Shown here one piece after another: positions 8,615 to 16,376 of a DNA stretch of 64,000 nucleotides. The notes below the pieces were generated by a model. That model did not search any database, was not told the DNA's origin, and saw only the letters and a list, made by a program, of their open reading frames with translations. Position 1 is the first letter of the stretch. Each line of letters starts with the position of its first letter. The translations under genes and the position numbers were made by a program. Source of the DNA: Sediminicoccus rosea (lineage in GTDB: Bacteria > Pseudomonadota > Alphaproteobacteria > Acetobacterales > Acetobacteraceae); contig NZ_CP137852.1 of the NCBI RefSeq assembly GCF_033547095.1, positions 1,667,501 to 1,731,500 of the forward strand, read 5' to 3'.

Positions 8615-9831
8615 GCGCCGGCGCGGCGGCGGAGCGCGCGGCGCGGCTGGCCTATGGCCGGCTTGTCGCGATCCTCGCCGCCCGCACGCGCGACGTGGCG
8701 GCGGCCGAGGATGCATTGGCCGAAGCCTTCCACGCCGCGCTGCGCCGCTGGCCGGAGACTGGCGTGCCCGACAATCCGGAGGCCTGGCTGGTCACCGCCG
8801 CGCGGCGCCAGCACGGCCATGCCCGGCGCCACGCCCAGGTGCGCGCCGCCGCCGAGCCGACGCTGCGGTTGCTGCTGGCGGAGGAGGCCCCCGAGATGAC
8901 GGAAATTCCGGACCGCCGGCTGCAACTGCTCATGGTCTGTGCCCATCCGGCCATCGCGCCCGAGGCGCAGGCCCCGCTCATGCTGCAGGCGGTGCTCGGG
9001 CTGGATGCGGCGCGCATCGCCGCCTGCTTCCTGACCTCGCCCGCCGCCATGTCGCAACGGCTGGTGCGCGCCAAGGCCCGCATCCGCGATGCCGGCATCG
9101 GCTTCGCGCTTCCCGGCCCGGCCGAGTTGCCGCCCCGGCTGGAGGCGGTGATGAGCGCGATCTATGCCGCTTTCGGCACCGGCTGGGCCGACCTGCTGGC
9201 CGAGGGCGCGGGCGGCCAGGGCCTGACCGAGGAGGCGATCTGGCTCGGCCGGCTGCTCGTCGCCCTGCTGCCCGAGGCGCCGGAGCCGAAGGGCCTGCTC
9301 GCCCTCATGCTTTACGCGGAGACGCGGCGCGGCGCGCGGCGGGATGCGGCGGGGGGCTTCGTGCCGCTCTCGGCGCAGGATCCCGCCCTGTGGTCCCGGC
9401 CGCTGCTGGCCGAGGCGGAGGCGCTGCTGCGTGCGGCGGCGCGCGCGGGAACGCTCGGGCGCTTCCAGCTGGAGGCGGCGATCCAGTCCGTGCATGTCGA
9501 GGCGCGGCTCACCGGGGCCGATCGGGCCGAGGCGCTGCTCGGCCTCTATGACCTGCTGGCGCGGCTTTCACCCACGGCGGGCGTGCTCGTCGCGCGTGCC
9601 GCCGCGCTGGCCGAGGCGGGGCAGCCGGCGTCGGCGCTGCGCGAGCTGGACGGCATGGCCGGGCCGCTCGCCAACTACCAGCCCTGGTGGGCGGCGCGCG
9701 CCCATGCGCTGGAACGCAGCGGCGCGGTGGAGGCGGCGCGGGAGGCGCGGCGCCGCGCCGCCGGCCTCACCGAGGATGCGGCGGTGCGGGCCTGGCTTCT
9801 GGCCCGCTGCGGGGGTGGCAGCCCGCGCTAG
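8611..9831 (+). CDS. ECF42-type RNA polymerase sigma factor with C-terminal extension
   Basis: The N-terminal 180 residues carry sigma regions 2 and 4: RDVAAAEDALAEAFHAALRR and PDNPEAWLVTAARR in region 2, and the ARIAACFLTSPAAMSQRLVR helix-turn-helix in region 4. The remaining 220 residues are a helical, TPR-like extension (DUF6596-type) with LLALMLYAETRRGARRDAAG. This build and the preceding DGPF gene are the hallmarks of the ECF42 group, in which the extension is needed for activity. I chose the GTG overlapping the DGPF stop, giving 406 aa; longer frames would overlap that gene. Confidence 0.88.
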   Translation: MSAGAAAERAARLAYGRLVAILAARTRDVAAAEDALAEAFHAALRRWPETGVPDNPEAWLVTAARRQHGHARRHAQVRAAAEPTLRLLLAEEAPEMTEIPDRRLQLLMVCAHPAIAPEAQAPLMLQAVLGLDAARIAACFLTSPAAMSQRLVRAKARIRDAGIGFALPGPAELPPRLEAVMSAIYAAFGTGWADLLAEGAGGQGLTEEAIWLGRLLVALLPEAPEPKGLLALMLYAETRRGARRDAAGGFVPLSAQDPALWSRPLLAEAEALLRAAARAGTLGRFQLEAAIQSVHVEARLTGADRAEALLGLYDLLARLSPTAGVLVARAAALAEAGQPASALRELDGMAGPLANYQPWWAARAHALERSGAVEAAREARRRAAGLTEDAAVRAWLLARCGGGSPR

Positions 9832-9917
9832 ACCCGGCTGCGTTCACGCCGCCGGGACCAGCGATTGCAGAGAGGATGAGTCGGCGTTTCGGCGATCCCG
9901 CCTCAACGCATCATGCT

Positions 9918-10340
9918 CTAATCGCCGAAGCGCATCTGCGCCGCCATCTCCGGTGCGAATTCCTGCACGGCGGGGCGCAGCGCGGCAGGCCAGGGCGCCA
10001 CGCGGGGCGGGATGAAGAGCGAGGGGCGCCCGCCCTCCAGCAGCAGGATGACCACGGATTCCGTCCGCGTGTCGAAGGCGAGGAAGACCCGCCCCTCGCT
10101 GGTCACGCCATAGCCGTGCACCCAGCGCCCGTCGGTGATGGCGATGGGCGGTCCCGCGCCGCGCAGGGTGTCGCTCACCAGGCGCTGCCGCCCGGCGGAC
10201 ATGGAGCGCAGTCGCGGCCCGACCGTCGGGTGGCGGGCCAGCTCCAGCACCGGCTGGCCGGCCAGCTCCAGCACCTCAGGCGCCTCGGCGCGGGCGGCGA
10301 GCGGCAGCAGGGTGAAGCCGAGGAGGGCGCGCCTATTCAA
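9918..10340 (-). CDS. small secreted protein of unknown function
   Basis: A 140-aa product starting MNRRALLGFTLLPLAARAEA, a signal peptide with likely cleavage after ARA. The mature part has ITDGRWVHGYGV, RVFLAFDTRTESVVILLLEGG and FIPPRVAPWP. The strand pattern near the C-terminus is vaguely like Ivy-type lysozyme inhibitors but lacks their CKPHDC loop, so no function is assigned. It overlaps the end of the upstream TctC gene by eight bases and is probably the last gene of that transcript. Confidence 0.65.
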   Translation of the reverse strand: MNRRALLGFTLLPLAARAEAPEVLELAGQPVLELARHPTVGPRLRSMSAGRQRLVSDTLRGAGPPIAITDGRWVHGYGVTSEGRVFLAFDTRTESVVILLLEGGRPSLFIPPRVAPWPAALRPAVQEFAPEMAAQMRFGD

Positions 10341-11316
10341 TGCGGATATTCGCCACGCGCACCAGCTCGGCCATGGAAGCGCGCCCCTGCGTGACGAAGC
10401 GGGCGAACTCCTCCGGGGAATTGCCGACCGGCACGGCGGCGAGCTGGGCGAGGCGGGCCTGGACCGGCGCCTCGGCCAGCGTGGCGACCAGCGCCGCGTG
10501 AAGGGCGGCGATGGGCGCGGCGGGCGTGCCTGCGGGTGCGAACATGGCCACCCATTCGCTCAGCTCGATGCCCGGCGTGCCGAGTTCGGCGAAGGTCGGC
10601 ACATCGGGGCGCAGTGGCACGCGCTGCGCGGCGGAGACGGCGATGAAGCGCGCCCGCCCGCTATCCACGATCGGGCCCGCCGAGAGCATGGTGATGAAGC
10701 AGCCATCCAGCGTGCCGGCGGCAAGGTCCCGCGCCGCATCGGCGCCGCCGCGATAGGGGACGTGCGTCGTCTCGATGCCCGCCGCGCGGTTGAGCTGCGC
10801 GAGGCCGAGATGCCCCGCCGTCGCATTGCCCTGCGTGCCGATGTTGAGTGGCTGGCGGCGCGCCAGCGCGATGAATTCGGCAAGGTTGCGGGCCGGCAGA
10901 TCCGCCTTCACGGCCAGCACCTGCGGGAAGGTGCAGACCAGCGAGATGGGGGTGAAGGCCGTCGCGTAGTCGAAGGGCAGGCCGCGCAGCAGGCTCGGGT
11001 TCACGATGTGGCTGGAGGCGTCCATCAGCAGCGTCGTGCCATCCGGAGCGCTGCGCGCCACCTCGCCGCCGCCGACCGAGCCGCCGGCGCCGGTGCGGTT
11101 CTCGACCACGATGCTCGTGCCCAGGCGTTCCCCCATGCGCGGGGTGATGCTGCGCGTCGCGCTGTCGGCGGCACCACCGGCGGCGAAGGGGACGACGATG
11201 CGGATGGGCCGCGCCTGCTGCGCGCGGGCCAGGCCGGGCAGGGCCAGAGCGGGCAGGGCGAAGGCGGGCAGGGCGAAGGCGGGCAGGGCGAGGGCGGTGC
11301 GGCGGGGCAGGGTCAT
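10333..11316 (-). CDS. TctC/Bug-family periplasmic binding protein
   Basis: A solute-binding protein of the tripartite tricarboxylate transporter type (327 aa). After the signal peptide it has the family's RPIRIVVPFAAGGAAD strand-loop, VVENRTGAGG, the THVPYRGGADAARDL segment and a VRVANIRIE ending. The ligand is likely a small carboxylate but cannot be read from sequence. No TctA or TctB membrane subunit is near. The signal peptide is built of repeated ALPAF units encoded by a 15-bp tandem repeat. It lies behind an SDR gene on the same strand. Confidence 0.9.
   Translation of the reverse strand: MTLPRRTALALPAFALPAFALPALALPGLARAQQARPIRIVVPFAAGGAADSATRSITPRMGERLGTSIVVENRTGAGGSVGGGEVARSAPDGTTLLMDASSHIVNPSLLRGLPFDYATAFTPISLVCTFPQVLAVKADLPARNLAEFIALARRQPLNIGTQGNATAGHLGLAQLNRAAGIETTHVPYRGGADAARDLAAGTLDGCFITMLSAGPIVDSGRARFIAVSAAQRVPLRPDVPTFAELGTPGIELSEWVAMFAPAGTPAAPIAALHAALVATLAEAPVQARLAQLAAVPVGNSPEEFARFVTQGRASMAELVRVANIRIE
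11235..11294. repeat. 15-bp tandem repeat, four copies, in a signal peptide
   Basis: Units starting CGGGCAGGGC begin at 11235, 11250, 11265 and 11280, with a partial fifth at 11295. The middle two are identical. They encode ALPAF/ALPAL steps of the hydrophobic core of the TctC signal peptide. The 15-bp period keeps the frame whatever the copy number. Confidence 0.85.
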
Positions 11317-11366
11317 GGCGTTCTCCCGGAAGCTTCGCGCTCACATCGGCCGCGTGGCGCGCCGCG

Positions 11367-12134
11367 TCAAGCTTGCGCGGCCTTGGGCTCCACGCGCATC
11401 AGCAGCGCGTTGCGCCAGCCTGGCGGCAGGGCGCCGATGATGCGGCTCATCGCATAGAGCGGCCAGGGATAGACCACGCGCAGCTTCCCCGCACGGATGC
11501 CGGCCAGCGTGCGCTGCGCGGCCATCTCCGGCTCCATCAGCCCGGGCATGGGGAAGGCGTTGCGGTCGGTGATGGCGGTGCGGATGAAGCCGGGGCAGAC
11601 GGCGTGCAGCCGGATGCCGCGCTTGCGCTCGGTCGCGTCGCGCGCCTCGGCCCAGCGCTGCACCGCGGATTTGCTGGCGCAATAGGCGGGCGCGGTCGGG
11701 CCCGCCACGAAGGCGGCGATGGAGGCGATGACGGCGACGCGCCCGCGCAGCCCATCGGCCCCTGGCGCCTGCGCGGCCATGGCGGTGATGGCGGGCAGCG
11801 CCGTGTTCAGCACGCCGGTCACGTTGGTGTCGAAGATGTCGCGCACCACCTCGGGCGCCTCCATCCCGGTTCCCGTGCCCGCGCTGATGCCGGCATTGGC
11901 GATGACGAGATCCAGCCGCCCCGCCCCGGCGATCCAGGCCGCCATGCCCGCCGCGTCGCGCACATCGAGGCCGACTGGATGCACGGTGGCGCCCTTCGCC
12001 ACGCAGGCGGCCACGGTGGCGGCGAGGCGCGATGCGTCGCGCGCCGAGAGGTGCAGGGTGACGCCGGGCGCCGCGCATTCGCGCGCGAGCGCCGCGCCGA
12101 GGCCGGCCGAGGCGCCGGTGATCAGGATGCCCAT
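11367..12134 (-). CDS. short-chain dehydrogenase/reductase
   Basis: A classical Rossmann-fold SDR of about 255 aa. It has the cofactor motif TGASAGLG near residue 6, NAG near residue 86, and the catalytic Ser with YCASK (Ser-Tyr-Lys) in the second half. The C-terminus (YPWPLYAMSRIIGALPPGW) resembles membrane-associated YqjQ-like SDRs. I used the ATG at 12134 rather than the TTG one codon earlier. It lies 20 bases behind an ABC permease gene and 50 before the TctC gene, so one transcript is likely. The substrate is unknown. Confidence 0.85.
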   Translation of the reverse strand: MGILITGASAGLGAALARECAAPGVTLHLSARDASRLAATVAACVAKGATVHPVGLDVRDAAGMAAWIAGAGRLDLVIANAGISAGTGTGMEAPEVVRDIFDTNVTGVLNTALPAITAMAAQAPGADGLRGRVAVIASIAAFVAGPTAPAYCASKSAVQRWAEARDATERKRGIRLHAVCPGFIRTAITDRNAFPMPGLMEPEMAAQRTLAGIRAGKLRVVYPWPLYAMSRIIGALPPGWRNALLMRVEPKAAQA

Positions 12135-12154
12135 CAATCCATTCCCGCTGAGGT

Positions 12155-12901
12155 TCAGGCGGGTTTGGCGGGCTCCGCGCGCCGCGTCGAGAGGCTGCGC
12201 GCCAGGATGGCATCCTTGCTGCCGCCCATCATCTCGGCCGCCAGCGAGCCGGGGATGGCGGCGCGGCGCTCGGCCGTCACGAAGAGGCGGGCAATGAGGG
12301 TGCAGATCGTGTAGTAGATCAGCGCGACCAGGCTGTAGATCAGCAGCACGCGGAAGGTGGCACTCGCCAGCAATTCGCCTGAGCGCATCAGCTCCAGCAC
12401 CGAGATGGTGGCGACGAGCGATGTCTCCTTCACCAGCACCGTCGCGTAGTTGCCGAGGGCCGGCAGGATGGTGCGGAAGGCCTGGGGCGCCACCACCAGT
12501 GCGAAGGATTGCAGGCTGCCGAGGCCGAGCGCCATCGCCGCCTGGCGCTGGCCGCGATCGACCGACTGGATGCCGCCGCGGAACAGCTCGGCCAGGTAGG
12601 CGCCGAAATTCAGGCTGAGGGCCAGCACGCCAGCGATGAAGGCCGGCATGACGATGCCAAGCTCGGGCAGGCCGTAATAGATGTAGAAGATCTGCAGCAG
12701 CAGCGGCGTGCCGCGGATGAGCGAGATGAAGCCGCGCGCCGGCGCCGAGAAGAGCGTGACGCCGGACATGCGCGCCCCGCAGACCAAGAGGCCGACGCTG
12801 ACGGCGCCCACCGCCGAACAGGCGGCGAGCGCCAGTGTCCAGACCGCGCCGCGCAGCAGCGCGGGCATGTAGAGGAGGATTTCAGCCCAGAGTTCGCTCA
12901 C
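12155..12901 (-). CDS. polar amino acid ABC transporter permease
   Basis: An inner-membrane permease of the HisM/GlnP type (248 aa), with about five hydrophobic segments. It carries the LIRGTPLLLQIFYIYYGLP signature and the EAA-like loop GGIQSVDRGQRQAAMALGLG that docks the ATPase. TVLVKETSLVATI is also typical. The partner binding protein lies 20 bases upstream. No ATP-binding subunit is encoded in the window, so the complex must borrow one encoded elsewhere. Confidence 0.9.
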   Translation of the reverse strand: MSELWAEILLYMPALLRGAVWTLALAACSAVGAVSVGLLVCGARMSGVTLFSAPARGFISLIRGTPLLLQIFYIYYGLPELGIVMPAFIAGVLALSLNFGAYLAELFRGGIQSVDRGQRQAAMALGLGSLQSFALVVAPQAFRTILPALGNYATVLVKETSLVATISVLELMRSGELLASATFRVLLIYSLVALIYYTICTLIARLFVTAERRAAIPGSLAAEMMGGSKDAILARSLSTRRAEPAKPA

Positions 12902-12921
12902 GCCGGTTCGGCCGCGCTGGC

Positions 12922-13719
12922 TTACGGGATCAGCGTGTCGGGGATGTCCCAGCTGGTGAGGATGCGCAGCAGCTCGCCATCCGCCTTCAGCGCCGCCACC
13001 GCCGTGTTCACCGCCGCCAGCAGCGTGGCATTGCCCTTGGCGACGGCCATGCCGATCTGCCAGCGGTTCACGGGGCGATAGCCCTCGACCAGCCGCAGGT
13101 CGGTCAGGCGCCGCGCGCGCAGCTGGTAGGCGATGCTGGGCGGATCGATCAGCGCGACATCAATGCGGCCCGCGCGCAGGTCGAGCAGCATGGTGGGCGC
13201 ATCGGGATAGGTCCGCACCTCGCGGATGCCGGGCACGGCGCGCAGCATCTCGAGCTGCACGGTGCCCACCTGCGCGCCGACATTCTGGCCGGAGAGCGCG
13301 TTGAGGTCGGGATAGGCGCGCGTGTTGTTGCCGCGCGTCACGAAGCCCTCGCCCCAGCCATAGATGGGGATGGAGAAGTCCAGCACCTCGGCGCGGGCGG
13401 GCGTGATGAAGAGCGGCGCGGACATGAGGTCGGCGCGGCCCGAGGTGATCTCGCCGATCAGGCTGCCGAAGGGCACTTCGGAGAAGGTGGCGCGCACGCC
13501 GATGCGGCGGGCGACCGACTCGCCCACCTCGAACATGATGCCGCGCAGCGTGTTCGAGGTCGGGTCCAGGAAGCCATGCGGCGGCGAGGCGGAGGTGGTG
13601 ACGATGCGCAGGGTGCCGCGCTGGCGGATGGCGTCCAGCGATTGGGCGCCGGCAAGGCCGGCGGGCAGGGTGAGGCCCGCCGCGAGAAGGAGGGAACGGC
13701 GGCTCGGGGCAAAACTCAC
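12922..13719 (-). CDS. amino acid ABC transporter substrate-binding protein
   Basis: A family 3 solute-binding protein (265 aa) with the signal peptide SRRSLLLAAGLTLPAGLAGAQ, then IRQRGTLRIVTTSASPPHGF. The lobes include GESVARRIGVRATFSEVPFG, SGRADLMSAPLFITPARAE and the GRIDVALIDPPSIAYQL segment. I chose the GTG start because AGGAG lies seven bases upstream. Longer frames would run through the divergent ureohydrolase gene. It is the first gene of the minus-strand run ending near 9.9 kb. Confidence 0.88.
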   Translation of the reverse strand: MSFAPSRRSLLLAAGLTLPAGLAGAQSLDAIRQRGTLRIVTTSASPPHGFLDPTSNTLRGIMFEVGESVARRIGVRATFSEVPFGSLIGEITSGRADLMSAPLFITPARAEVLDFSIPIYGWGEGFVTRGNNTRAYPDLNALSGQNVGAQVGTVQLEMLRAVPGIREVRTYPDAPTMLLDLRAGRIDVALIDPPSIAYQLRARRLTDLRLVEGYRPVNRWQIGMAVAKGNATLLAAVNTAVAALKADGELLRILTSWDIPDTLIP

Positions 13720-13807
13720 GGCGCATCTCCTGCTGTCCGTCGTGAGATTGACCGAGCCTCCCGCGATGCACAAGACTTGTCCGTAGCTTTGGCAGAGGTT
13801 CCGAATC

Positions 13808-14746
13808 ATGGGCGATGCGCCCCTTTTCACGCCGCCGCTGACCTTCCTGGGCCTGCCCGCGGGGCCGCCGGGTCCGGGCAACCGGGTCGCGATCCTCGGC
13901 GTGCCCTTTGATTGCGGCATCCATCCCTTCCGCATCGGTTCCCGCGAGGGGCCTGCCAGCGTGCGCGCGCAATCGGGACTGGTGCGGCGGCATCATCCGA
14001 CGCTCGCCGATGTGGACGTGCCGGCGCTGCTCGGTGCGGTGGACAGCGGCGATGTCGCGGGCATCACGCCGGGCAAGATCGCCGACGCGCATCCGCGCAT
14101 CGAGGCGGCGGCGGATGCGATCCTGAAAGCGGGTGCCGTGCCCATCGGCATCGGCGGCGATGGCTCGGTCTCGTTGCCGCTGATGCGCGCGGCGGCGAAG
14201 TACCATCCGGGCCTGGTCGCGCTGCATGTGGACAGCCACACGGATGCCTATCCCTACAATCCGGCCGACCCTTTCGATGCCTCCAACCAGTTCACCCATG
14301 CGGCGGAGGAAGGGCTGGTGGATGTGAACTCCACCTGGCATGTCGGCATCCGCGGCTTCACCGGCGTGCGCGGCGTGCTGAAACACGCGGACAAGCTCGG
14401 CTTCCGCGTGCTGACGACGGAGGATCTCGTCCGCCGCGGCACGGCCCAGGCGATGACCGAGTTCCGCGAGGTGGTGGCCGACCGCCCGCTCTATCTCTGC
14501 TGGGACATGGATGTCTTCGATCCCTCGGTCGCGCCTGGCGTCGCGACGCCGTCCTGGGGCGGGCTCACGGCGCGCGAGGGGATCGAGCTGATGCGCAGCC
14601 TCTCGGGGCTGAACATCGTCGCGATGGATTTCAACACGGTGAGCCCGGGGCATGACGTGCAGGGCATGGCGGCGCATCTCTGCGGCCACATGATGATGGA
14701 GGCGATGGTGCTGCTGGCCGGACGCTGGGGGCTTCTTCCCGAGTGA
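13808..14746 (+). CDS. ureohydrolase (agmatinase/arginase family) with altered metal site
   Basis: A Mn-type ureohydrolase of 312 aa that would split a guanidino compound into an amine and urea. It shows the FDCGIHPFRIGSREGPASVR substrate loop, HVDSHTD (ligands D142, H144, D146) and DMDVFDPSVAPG (D233, D235). The first metal ligand motif, normally GGDHS, reads GGDGS, so the usual His is a Gly at 119. This may shift metal use or substrate, or mark a subfamily. It is transcribed away from the amino-acid ABC genes across an 88-base gap. The substrate is not assigned. Confidence 0.85.
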   Translation: MGDAPLFTPPLTFLGLPAGPPGPGNRVAILGVPFDCGIHPFRIGSREGPASVRAQSGLVRRHHPTLADVDVPALLGAVDSGDVAGITPGKIADAHPRIEAAADAILKAGAVPIGIGGDGSVSLPLMRAAAKYHPGLVALHVDSHTDAYPYNPADPFDASNQFTHAAEEGLVDVNSTWHVGIRGFTGVRGVLKHADKLGFRVLTTEDLVRRGTAQAMTEFREVVADRPLYLCWDMDVFDPSVAPGVATPSWGGLTAREGIELMRSLSGLNIVAMDFNTVSPGHDVQGMAAHLCGHMMMEAMVLLAGRWGLLPE

Positions 14747-14748
14747 GC

Positions 14749-14787
14749 CTGATCGCCTTTGGTGGAATCGCCAAAGGCGTGGATCAG
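14749..14787 (+). other. strong hairpin between the ureohydrolase gene and yicC
   Basis: GCCTTTGG at 14755-14762 pairs with CCAAAGGC at 14771-14778. An outer CTGATC/GATCAG stem extends the structure across a three-base bulge. There is no T-run, so it may act as a processing site or a Rho-assisted end rather than an intrinsic terminator. Confidence 0.5.
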
Positions 14788-14845
14788 CCTCACAGCGAGG
14801 CCAGGCCACCCTGGACAGGCCGCGTTGCGCGGAGGACAAGCGCGC

Positions 14846-15745
14846 ATGACCCAACGCCTTTGCAGCATGACGGGCTTCGCGCGCGAGGCCGGCACCCTGG
14901 GCGACGGCACCGCCTTCGCCTGGGAGATGAAATCGGTGAATGGGCGCGGGCTGGAACTGCGCTTCCGCCTGCCGCCCGGCCTGGATGCGCTGGAAGGCCC
15001 GGCGCGCGAGGCCGCCTCCAGGCGGTTCAAGCGCGGCAATGTGCAGATCGGCCTGACGCTGAGGCAGGAGGGCCGCGCGCCGCTCATGCCCGACATGGCG
15101 GCGCTGGACCGCATGGTGGAGATGGCACAGGCGCTCGCCACGCGCCTCGGCGCCGAGACGCCGCGCGCCGAGGCGCTGCTGGCGCTGCCCGGCATCTTCC
15201 GCGCCGAACAGCCCGAGCCGAGCGAGGCGGAGGAGGAGGCGCGGCGCACGGCCCTGCTCGCCGCCTTCCAGCGCGCGCTGACCGCCCTGTGGGACTCGCG
15301 CGCGGCGGAGGGGGCGCGGCTTGGCGGCATCCTGACCGCGCTGCTGGACGAGATCGAGGCGCTCTGCGCGGCGGCGGCGACCGAGGCCGCGACCCAGCCC
15401 GAGGCGCAGCGCGCGAAGCTGATGGACAGCCTGGCCGCCCTGCTGGGCGAGGCGGGCCGCGCGCGTTTTCCCGAGGAGCGCCTGGCACAGGAGGTCGCGC
15501 TCCTCGCCGCCAAATCCGATGTGCGCGAGGAGCTGGACCGGCTCGGCGCGCATCTCGCGGCCGCGCGGGCGCTGGTGAAGGAAGGCGAGGGGGCGGGGCG
15601 CAAGCTGGATTTCCTGGTGCAGGAATTCGTGCGCGAAGCGAACACGCTGTGCAGCAAATCGGCCAGTGTCGCGCTGACGCGGATCGGCCTCGAACTGAAG
15701 GCCGCCATTGAACGGCTCAGGGAGCAGGCGGCCAATGTCGAGTGA
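14846..15745 (+). CDS. yicC: YicC-family endoribonuclease
   Basis: YicC/YloC proteins are single-strand endoribonucleases that affect small-RNA turnover. The 299-aa protein has the N-terminal SMTGFAREAG and MKSVNGRGLELRFRLPPGLD segments and the C-terminal catalytic region REANTLCSKSASVALTRIGL. The ATG at 14846 follows GGAGGAC. gmk begins inside its last codons (11-base overlap), the same pairing found in many bacteria. Confidence 0.92.
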   Translation: MTQRLCSMTGFAREAGTLGDGTAFAWEMKSVNGRGLELRFRLPPGLDALEGPAREAASRRFKRGNVQIGLTLRQEGRAPLMPDMAALDRMVEMAQALATRLGAETPRAEALLALPGIFRAEQPEPSEAEEEARRTALLAAFQRALTALWDSRAAEGARLGGILTALLDEIEALCAAAATEAATQPEAQRAKLMDSLAALLGEAGRARFPEERLAQEVALLAAKSDVREELDRLGAHLAAARALVKEGEGAGRKLDFLVQEFVREANTLCSKSASVALTRIGLELKAAIERLREQAANVE

Positions 15746-16376
15746 CGCGACCCCGACGCGGCGCGGTGTCTGCCTCGTCCTCGCCTCCGCCCCCGGCGGT
15801 GGCAAGACCAGCGTCTCGCGCGAATTGCTGAAGACCGAGCCGGAGCTCGCCCTCTCCGTCAGCGCCACCACCCGCGCGCCGCGCCCGGGCGAGGAGGAAG
15901 GGGTGCACTACTTCTTCCGCACCCAAGAGCAATTCGCGGCCATGGTCGCGGCGGATGAGCTGCTGGAGCATGCGAGCTTCCTCGGCCGCTCCTATGGCAC
16001 GCCGCGTGCCGCGGTGGAGGCGGCGCTGAGCGCGGGGCGGGACGTGCTGTTCGACATCGAATGGCAGGGCCACCGGCAGCTGCGCGCGAAGATGGCGCAG
16101 GATGTGGTGGGCATCTTCCTGCTGCCGCCCTCGATCGAGGAGCTGGAGCGCCGGCTGCGCGGCCGCAACCAGGACAGTGACGAGGAAATCGCCAAGCGCA
16201 TGAAGGCCGCCCGCACCGAGCTCGCCCATTGGGACGAGTTCGACCATGTGCTGGTGAACGAGGATTTCTCCGCGACGGTCGCCAATGTGCGCGCCATCCT
16301 GCACGCGGCGCGCACGCATCGCAGCCGCCAGCCCTGGCTGCCCGGCTTCGCGGCCAGGCTGCTCGGCGGCGCGTGA
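15735..16376 (+). CDS. gmk: guanylate kinase
   Basis: Phosphorylates GMP to GDP with ATP. The P-loop reads ASAPGGGKTSVSRELL, a variant of the usual GPSGAGKST that keeps the GKT/S core. SATTRAPRPGEEEGVHYFF is the GMP-binding segment and RLRGRNQDSDEEIAKRM the lid region. The 213-aa length is normal. The start matches the family N-terminus and overlaps yicC. Confidence 0.95.
   Translation: MSSDATPTRRGVCLVLASAPGGGKTSVSRELLKTEPELALSVSATTRAPRPGEEEGVHYFFRTQEQFAAMVAADELLEHASFLGRSYGTPRAAVEAALSAGRDVLFDIEWQGHRQLRAKMAQDVVGIFLLPPSIEELERRLRGRNQDSDEEIAKRMKAARTELAHWDEFDHVLVNEDFSATVANVRAILHAARTHRSRQPWLPGFAARLLGGA

Noticed and set aside
9918-10340. Lysozyme inhibitor (Ivy-like) identity
   Set aside because: The strand pattern is vaguely similar, but the CKPHDC loop and its cysteines are missing, so the gene is left unnamed.
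11235-11294. CRISPR-like array
   Set aside because: The units are contiguous 15-bp repeats with no spacers and lie inside a coding sequence.
13160-15871. A 903-codon minus-strand open frame
   Set aside because: It lies opposite the ureohydrolase and yicC genes, has an Arg/His-rich composition typical of antisense frames in G+C-rich DNA, and no recognisable domain.
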